Assembly (NCBI RefSeq): GCF_000718775.1
Contig: NZ_JOCB01000093.1
Location: forward strand, 1-64,000
Length of the DNA stretch: 64,000 nt
Direction of reading: 5' to 3'
Source: Streptomyces sp. NRRL S-31
Lineage (GTDB): Bacteria; Actinomycetota; Actinomycetes; Streptomycetales; Streptomycetaceae
A model generated the notes under the pieces. That model did no database searches. It was not told the origin of the DNA and saw only the letters and a program-made list of their open reading frames with translations. Positions 60,901 to 64,000 of this stretch are shown here, one piece after another (position 1 is the first letter of the stretch; each line of letters starts with the position of its first letter). Both the position numbers and the translations under genes were made by a program.

Positions 60901-62375
60901 CCGGCCTGTTCCGGCCCGGCCTGTTCCGGCCCGGCCTGTTCCGGCCCGGCCTGTTCCGATCCGGCCTGTTCCGTCCCGTCCTCTTCCGGCTCGGGGAGCG
61001 GCAGCGGCCGGCCGGTCGCCGGGAGCACCGCCGCCCAGTCCGGTTCCGCACCGGCCACCCAGGCTTCGGCGAGGGAGCGGTGGAACCGGTCCAGGCCGCC
61101 GTCGGCCCGGCGCAGGGTGCCGACCACCTGGGTGCCGGCGCCGGCGGACGCGCGGATCTCGTCGAGCGCGGCCGTCACCACCGGATGCGGGCTGACCTCC
61201 ACCAGCAGCGAACAGGTGTCCGTCAGGCAGGCGCGGACGGCATCGGCGAAGCGCACCCTGCCGCGCAGCGCCCGGCACCAGTAGTCGGTGTCCAGCGGGG
61301 TGTCGCCCAGCGCCCCGCCCAGGAAGGACGAGTAGAACGGCACGGTCGGCGGGTGCGCGCGCAAGCCCGCCAGGTCCTGCCGCAGCCGGGGCTGGATGCG
61401 GTCGATGTGCGGCGAGTGCGCGGCCAGTCCGACCGCGACCTTCCTGGCCCGTACGCCCTCCTGCCGCAGCAGGTCGAGCAGTTCCGCCGCGGCATCGCTG
61501 TCACCCGAGACCACGACCGAGGCGGGACTGTTCACCGCGGCCACCACCAGGCGACCGTCCCAGCGGGCGAGCCGTCGCTCGACATCGGCTTCCGGTGCCC
61601 GCACCGACACCATGTCACCCTGTCCGGCCAGCGTCGCCTGCGCCTGGCTCCACCGGGCCGCGATGCGGGCGCCGTCCTCCAGGGGGAGCGCGCCGGCCAC
61701 CACCGCGGCCGCGATCTCGCCCAGGCTGTGGCCGACCACCGCCGCGGGCGTCACGCCGTGCGCGCGCCACAGTCCGGCCAGCGCCACCATCACCGCGAAC
61801 AGCGCGGGCTGGGCGATGTCCGCCCGGTCCAGGGCGCCGCCGACGGCGGAGTCCGGCCGGAACGCCGCTTCCAACGGCCAGTCGAGGTACGGCTCCAGCG
61901 CCTGGGCGCACTCGTCCAGCCCGGCCCGGAACACCGGGCTCCGCTCGGCCAGCGTCAAGGCCATACCCGGCCACTGCGGTCCCTGCCCGGGGAACACGAA
62001 CGCGATCCGGCCCTCGCGCGCCGTACCGCGCAGCACGTGGGGGGCCGTGCGGCCGAGCCGTACGGCGGTCAGACCGGTCAGGAGGTCCGCGCGTCCGGCG
62101 GCCAGCACCACGGCGCGGTGACCGGCCGCGTCGCGGGCCCGTTCCGCCAGTGCGGCGCCGACATCACCCGGTGACCAGTCCGGCCGCTCGGCGAGGAAGG
62201 TCCGCAACCGCGCGGCCCGTGCCCGCAGTTGTTCCGGGCCGCCCGCGGTGAGCAACCAGGGGACCGCGCCGGCCGGGGGCGTGGTGTCCGGGTCCCCGGC
62301 CAGGCCGGGGAGGTCGGCCGCCTCGGCTGTCGGCGGCGTGGTGTCCGTCGATGACTCGTTCCGCAGAGCGCACAC
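51903..62375 (-). CDS. Type I PKS: AT-ACP-KS-AT-DH-KR-ACP-C-FkbH
   Basis: 3,490 residues. Domains by approximate position of key residue: loading AT (GHSLGE 212), ACP1 (LGFDS 570), KS (TACSSS 805, HGTGT, KSNLGH all intact), extender AT (GHSQGE 1287, YASH motif, so methylmalonyl-CoA), DH ([10 protein letters not shown] 1594; DAGLQ), KR (GGTGGLG 2118; LDD motif, B-type), ACP2 (LGMDS 2428), condensation domain (HHAVSD 2628) and a C-terminal FkbH/HAD domain ([11 protein letters not shown] 3142) with its acyl-transfer tail ([11 protein letters not shown]). The loading AT has Trp where extenders have the carboxylate-binding Arg, so it should take a non-carboxylated starter. GTG 62375 lies six bases after AGGAG. 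The predicted chain is an alpha-methyl enoyl thioester, joined by C to a glyceryl-ACP formed by FkbH. Heads a coupled three-gene operon. Confidence 0.93.
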   Translation of the reverse strand: MCALRNESSTDTTPPTAEAADLPGLAGDPDTTPPAGAVPWLLTAGGPEQLRARAARLRTFLAERPDWSPGDVGAALAERARDAAGHRAVVLAAGRADLLTGLTAVRLGRTAPHVLRGTAREGRIAFVFPGQGPQWPGMALTLAERSPVFRAGLDECAQALEPYLDWPLEAAFRPDSAVGGALDRADIAQPALFAVMVALAGLWRAHGVTPAAVVGHSLGEIAAAVVAGALPLEDGARIAARWSQAQATLAGQGDMVSVRAPEADVERRLARWDGRLVVAAVNSPASVVVSGDSDAAAELLDLLRQEGVRARKVAVGLAAHSPHIDRIQPRLRQDLAGLRAHPPTVPFYSSFLGGALGDTPLDTDYWCRALRGRVRFADAVRACLTDTCSLLVEVSPHPVVTAALDEIRASAGAGTQVVGTLRRADGGLDRFHRSLAEAWVAGAEPDWAAVLPATGRPLPLPEPEEDGTEQAGSEQAGPEQAGPEQAGPEQAGPEQAGSEQAGPDSGTVADEDEGTDGPAAGDGGLRTELGRLPAAARLDALVDLIRREVDWLSAGERPIGPDESLHELGFDSVTAVEVGKRINTALESTLPVTVLFDHPTPRRLAAHLAAELYGDGPAAGREGPAGVRPEAAENTDADDPVVVVGMGCRLPGGITDPEGLWRLLASGGDAVTALPGDRGWETAAAYADGRYYQREAGLLTEPDRFDAAFFRISPREALAMDPQQRLLLETTWEALERAGVDPTTLRSTRTGVFVGAMTMEYGPDMDQKSPAGGYLLTGRTGSVLSGRIAYTLGLEGPAVTVDTACSSSLVALHLAAQSVRLGESDMALVGGVTVMSTLGMLVEFSQLGALAPDGRCKAFSAAADGFGLAEGVCSLVVERMSRARRHGHEILAVLRGSAVNQDGGSNGLTAPNGAAQQRVIRQALANARLLPAEVDAVEAHGTGTRLGDPIEAGALLATYGRERTGHRPLLLGSVKSNLGHTQAAAGVVGVLKMILAMRHGILPATLHVTEPSPEVDWAEDRLALLTEAVPWPETGRARRAGVSSFGISGTNVHVVLEQAPADEPGRAPSSTRSSTPSSALSYEPSSARSSEPSYEPSYEPLSARSPDGPALVPWVLTARTAAALTGQAERLAARVAGDAGVRPVDIGFSLATDRAVFQHRAVVMGGTRTELLAGLRTLAEGNPAPTVLTGVAGPSPQVAFVFPGQGTQWAGMGRELLESVPVFADRMAECAAALGEHVDWSPLDVLRGADGAPGLDRVDVVQPVSFAVMVSLAAVWQSLGVRPAAVLGHSQGEIAAACVAGALTLADAARVVALRSAALRTLAGRGGMLSVLLPAERVRDRIESWGGRLSVAAVNGPGSTVVSGDTEAVAQALADWQRDGVRVRRIAVDYASHSAQVEKIEAELAESLAPVRPRAAEVPFYSSVTGRTLDGTALDAGYWYRNLRQTVEFEAATGALARRGIGVFLEVSTHPVLAVGMQETIDGLGGSAAVLDTLRRDDGGMGRLLAAAAEAFVAGVPVAWQTVLAGGRRVPLPTYAFDRQRYWLPGTAARAGLDAAGVPPLDHPLLGAVVVLPQERGAVLTGRVGLDTHPWLADHRVRGRALLPGAAFVDLALTAGAELGCDQVRELTLEEPLVLTEDERVRLRVLVGPVNGAGARSVTVHSAPDAAADPSAWTRHAGGLLTARDDAAPPPVMADLAGTWPPAQAAPVALEEFHAELDRSLGLGYGPAFRGLSAAWRRGGEIFAEVALPAGLESDAPRFQLHPALLDAGLQTGALGGLLGPVPGTGQVPFPGRAPGSGPDSGPDACSDSGPYFGPDSGAASGGPGGQEPGGAVAEGTTRLPFAWTGITLAARGATALRVRIVLEGADSAAVQLADPDGAPVAWVDSLLVRPAGTARLGTGRRGRGAATLLRLTWAEHPLPAADLPTGLALISGSGRETVPGVAERARVYSSVEDLATAVRGAAPAPDVVLLAVPPPPAGADVVSGARRLMRQVLRDLARWSAEEALASARLVVLTRSAVHTGAGTDPAPELTHAPLWGLVRAAQAENPGRLGIVDLDAAAGPDVLAAAIAADTPQLAVRGGRGYLPRLRPAAPPADTVNAPQADPVGVPAAVLGAGTVLITGGTGGLGSELARHLVRRGARHLLLLSRGGERAEGASALRAELARAGAEVTIRACDAADRDQLRAALAAIPAAHPLTAVIHAAGVLDDGLIRSLTPERVDTVWRPKVDAGWHLHELTEDMDLAAFVVFSSVSGVLGGAGQGGYAAANVFLDALTQRLRAAGRPALSLAWGLWEDRTGMTGQVADTDLDWVRRDGLTALSTAQGMALFDTAFDAVLGGRDAGAVGEAMLVAVGLDRTALRAAEPGRLPPPLAGLVPRPRRIAPAPDRPATRERPRDRESVLALLRERVGAVLGYPAGRLDSTTPLVDLGMDSVTAMRARAVVESDLGVNLPVARLLNGANLDDIADQVLAGRPRGTAQHPPAGEETGSDAGHPATDHEGTTVLRPATRDVLRLLRAEQQGTPGVTHHIGYAVGLDTPTTPEKLAEALRGVAARHAALRTTVVPHPEDGARLRIHPAPPSGLLRWTVVDAEVDVRQRLLDLLAAPFDLAEGPLWRFELLAGPADGQVLIYGAHHAVSDAPSLALVAAEIGSVLAGAELDTTPTDQDIEDLLKAQPIRAADRDPMAAEWHERFTGCSRLELTLSHPRPDTRSYRAGSHFAEVPARLPERIARRAGDLGITPAAFWLGTLTVLLARLRGRRRFALAVPVDTRAQVGADQAVGFFGVPIPFPAEAAADEPVEAVLRRTDARLRGVLDRGASFFDAMSTLVREGLYSPNAPLIEVYFNYIRGNSRPGSGTRFIPVGTAHSDLDLMVTVLADLGYVRIDYNADIIDEAACARFGRDYLDLLLEVTGEAGEAGETGEAGETGEAGETGEAGETGTTATTTPPGTTASPATTPAPPGTTASLAVAATFTLGDLPALLTSATDLPVAEAPYHQVLASLLDPAGVFAAPSTSAGLVLLRAVDFARFGPVTGRLLEQLAEEYPAAIGELSRRTAVPLVIGFPPAAGAEERMRRWERELAARLRAMPGIAVLDGDDWHRITRVEEVFDERTEAIAHLPFSPEFQAVVALTVAEVLTAVRRTPPKVIVVDGDDTLWGGVAGEIGPENVDLTGARAELAARLERWRAAGVLLVLLSNNDEDTVRAVLDRPESVLRAEHFAAVSAEWRPKPVRLAEIAELLRLGLDSFLFLDDNPVEIARMRSALPEVLCVTCPPERRLTDFVRRLWPAVPRPATQEDAARAEFYQQERVRDRARADLGFAEFLERLELRMDFRPLTAGTEERAVQLSRRTNQFNLRPAPLDDEAVARWQRDGEIWTVSARDRFGDYGQIAVLVLRADGAALEVVAWMMSCRVLGRGAEERVLRWLAERAEALGLTGVRLVAERTPRNTPARRLVSALGGGDVDDEQLVVLAAPAELREFTSWAVGRATAQEVGNG
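53569..53649. repeat. 9-bp tandem repeat in the C-FkbH linker
   Basis: Nine units of CCGGYCTCC, encoding Gly-Glu-Ala or Gly-Glu-Thr on the minus strand. Confidence 0.9.
56922..56992. repeat. Repeat tract within the DH/KR region
   Basis: Degenerate GGGCCGGAATCA units encoding Ser-Gly-Pro-Asp-type repeats. Confidence 0.65.
59071..59175. repeat. Repeat tract in the KS-AT linker
   Basis: Imperfect GACGGCTCGTAC and related 12-bp units encoding Ser-Tyr-Glu-Pro/Ser-Ala-Arg repeats, AT-richer than the adjoining domains. Confidence 0.7.
60871..60975. repeat. 15-bp tandem repeat in the AT-ACP linker
   Basis: Seven consecutive units CCGGCCTGTTCCGNN, encoding (Pro/Ser)-Glu-Gln-Ala-Gly on the minus strand. 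Confidence 0.92.
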
Positions 62376-63618
62376 AGAGGTCTCCTGCCGAGCTCGTACT
62401 CGAACCGAACAGGCAGGACCGACGACACGACGCTGTGTTGTCGACCGGACGCTGTTCGCAGTCCCGGAAAGGCGCAGCCGCATCGCTCGCGTGTTCATGC
62501 GCCGGTCAGCGTGGAGAGATCCGCCCGTGGCCCCAGGCCGACCGCGCGGCGGGAACGCGTCGTTCCCGCCATGGACCGTGCCCTGGGGTGATCGTTCGGA
62601 CGGTTCGGTGGTACGTGAGTTGTGCAGGACGACGGCAACTGTACGGGAGGACTCGGACTGCCATGTTCGATTCTGGCCATATTCGAAAACGCCTGGGACG
62701 TCCGGACGGGGCCGTGCGGGAGAGCGCGTGCCGGCGGGCCCTCTCGTCCGGCCGCCCGGTTCCGTTCAGCGGGGTGTGAAGCAAACCCGGATGTGCAGAA
62801 GTGATCAAAGACCGCGGGGTCCGGGAGGTCACGGGGGGCGCAGGAGGGGTGACGTCGATCACAAGAGCGCGGATGGCCCGGTCGGTTCGTCGGTCGTTGT
62901 TCACAGATGACGGCGGACGATCATCACGTCTTCGTTCCACCGGGCGGCGGTGGCTTCTCAGGCCCCCCGCCTGGGCGGGGGGCCTTCAGGAGCACTCAGG
63001 CCATGAGATGTCTCCCTGTGTGCGGCCAGTTGGCGCTGGCCGCAGCCCTATGGTGGCGTGCCCGCGCGGTGCCGCGGGCCGGTTGTGCAAGCACGGTCAA
63101 CGCCTCTGAACAACCTGAATAACCAGATCTTATCGATGACCTGCGTGTTCGTCGCGTCCGGGGGTTCTTCGCGAAGCGTTGTCCGCGTTGTCCATGCACC
63201 CGTTCGTAGTAAGGAACGTTGCAAGTCGGACGTAAACGTATGAATGTGCGACCGGGCGGGGTGGACTCGGCTATACCAGATCGCCATTTTTCACACGTGT
63301 CGGTGTTGTACGTGTCGTGCGAGCCCGTGTTGTTCGCAGTTGCTCAGGAGTGCGAGGCGGGCTTGTCGACGTATCGCCTCGACTTCCCCATGGGGCACAC
63401 TGTTGCCACGCGTACGGAAGCCCTGGTGACTGCCAGGACACCGCCGGGAGTACGGGAGTTGGCGCTCCCCCTGCCGGTTCCGGTCCGGCGCGTCCAACTG
63501 AACAAGCACTCAGGCCTCTTCCCGTCTCCGGGCTTCGGAGCGGGACGTCAGGAGGGGCTGCTCCGTCCGGAGCGGCCCCCCTCTGTTACCTATCGCGAAC
63601 TCACCTGAGGAGGGTGAG
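62376..63618. other. 1.24-kb intergenic region upstream of the PKS operon
   Basis: Holds the leftward PKS promoter and the rightward promoter of the terminal gene. An open frame at 63219-63608 has no good ribosome site and no recognisable domain. The stretch 63090-63310 is markedly AT-richer than the surroundings, as regulatory DNA often is. I see no regulator gene. Confidence 0.45.
62960..62985. terminator. Strong GC hairpin in the intergenic region
   Basis: AGGCCCCCCGCC and GGCGGGGGGCCT are perfect complements separated by two bases. No gene ends nearby, so it may terminate a small RNA or antisense transcript. Confidence 0.55.
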
Positions 63619-64000
63619 ATGTCTCCTTCCAAGAAGCGGAAGAAACGAAGGCGGTTCGCCGTCGCCGCCCTCGCGGCCAACAGCATGGGGACCGCCGCCG
63701 GGCTCGCCACGCAGGCGCTGATCCGCGACCCCGCCACCAGCGTGCTGATCGGCACCGTCGTGGCCGGCACCATCGGCGACGTACTCCTGCAACTCGCCCA
63801 CGACGACGACGGAACCGGCGCCCCGGGCCACAAGCCCGGCTGCCGCCGCCCGCGCGCCGGTGGACCCGACAGCCACCACGACCACCACCGCCCGCGTTCC
63901 GGCACCCGCACGGGGCACGCCCGCCACCCCCCGTACGGCTCCGCGCGCTGCCTCCACCGGCAGGGGGGCCGGACGCCACCGCGACCGGCCCCGCGCGGTG
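63619..64000 (+). CDS. Hypothetical protein, incomplete at window end
   Basis: GGAGGGTGAG precedes the ATG directly. The first 127 residues begin with a very basic segment (SPSKKRKKRRRFAVAALAAN) followed by a hydrophobic Ala/Gly/Leu stretch that could be one membrane helix (SVLIGTVVAGTIGDVLLQLA). After that the sequence is His/Arg/Pro-rich and low in complexity. I do not recognise a family and cannot see the C-terminus. Confidence 0.5.
   Translation, partial: MSPSKKRKKRRRFAVAALAANSMGTAAGLATQALIRDPATSVLIGTVVAGTIGDVLLQLAHDDDGTGAPGHKPGCRRPRAGGPDSHHDHHRPRSGTRTGHARHPPYGSARCLHRQGGRTPPRPAPRG

Noticed and set aside
60871..60975. CRISPR-like array
   Set aside because: Units are contiguous 15-bp repeats without spacers inside a coding linker; no cas genes occur anywhere in the window.
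63219..63608. 129-codon plus-strand frame before the last gene
   Set aside because: Weak start context, mixed codon use and no domain; kept only as a note on the intergenic region.

Overview
The window looks like a stretch of a Streptomyces (or very close actinomycete) chromosome. The evidence is very high GC with strong third-position GC bias, GTG/ATG starts behind GGAGG-type ribosome sites, many GTGA/ATGA overlaps, Tat and lipobox export signals, GC-rich hairpin terminators without U-tracts, and typical actinobacterial families (AraC/PF14525 regulators, DUF2690, DUF1269, gas vesicle genes, NCS1 permease, modular type I PKS). Nearly all of it reads as accessory or niche-specific DNA.

Layout. 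0.4-7 kb: a DnaE-type DNA polymerase III alpha paralogue, a small unknown protein, and a divergent MarR/MFS efflux pair. 7.1-8.4 kb: a 45-residue peptide with three Asp-Gly sites, coupled by a GTGA overlap to an extended PIMT-like methyltransferase; this is a candidate aspartimide RiPP locus. 8.4-12.7 kb: a leftward operon with a methanofuran-type furan synthase (MfnB/PF04476), an aldehyde dehydrogenase, and a Zn alcohol dehydrogenase fused in frame to an O-methyltransferase. 13-16 kb: a small kinase, an AraC regulator lacking half its DNA-binding domain, and a Tat-exported protein. 16.1-22.1 kb: a hydantoin/pyrimidine-type catabolic block (GntR/FCD regulator, racemase-fold enzyme, NCS1 permease, two amidohydrolases). 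22.5-25.5 kb: a VOC protein, an MFS pump and a decayed crcB-DUF190-crcB fluoride locus.

25.8-31.3 kb: an AraC regulator, a cold-shock protein, initiator tRNA-Met, a gas-vesicle remnant (gvpA plus truncated gvpF), an LGFP-repeat protein and an acyl-CoA oxidase. 31.46-36.67 kb: a 5.2-kb IS-bounded island flanked by a perfect 12-bp target duplication. It inserted into the loop of a terminator hairpin and carries a broken IS630-type element, a tetR/SDR pair with three operators, an IS630 fragment, a lipoprotein gene and a decayed IS4-type transposase. 36.7-48 kb: a secreted GH16 glucanase with a ricin-type lectin domain, a DUF2690 protein, two MFS pumps, an orphan membrane protein with a periplasmic-binding-protein-like ectodomain, a DUF1269 protein, a GH3 lipoprotein and an unusual tRNA-Gly(TCC).

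48.3-62.4 kb: a compact three-gene, translationally coupled biosynthetic operon read leftward. A 3,490-residue PKS (AT-ACP-KS-AT-DH-KR-ACP-C-FkbH) is followed by an ACP-thioester reductase and by an alpha/beta hydrolase with a Cys nucleophile. Domain logic predicts one methylmalonyl extension of an unusual starter to an alpha-methyl enoyl chain, condensation with an FkbH-loaded glyceryl-ACP, and reductive release. I do not recognise this assembly line and regard it as the most interesting system here. The window ends inside a small unknown gene at 63.6 kb.
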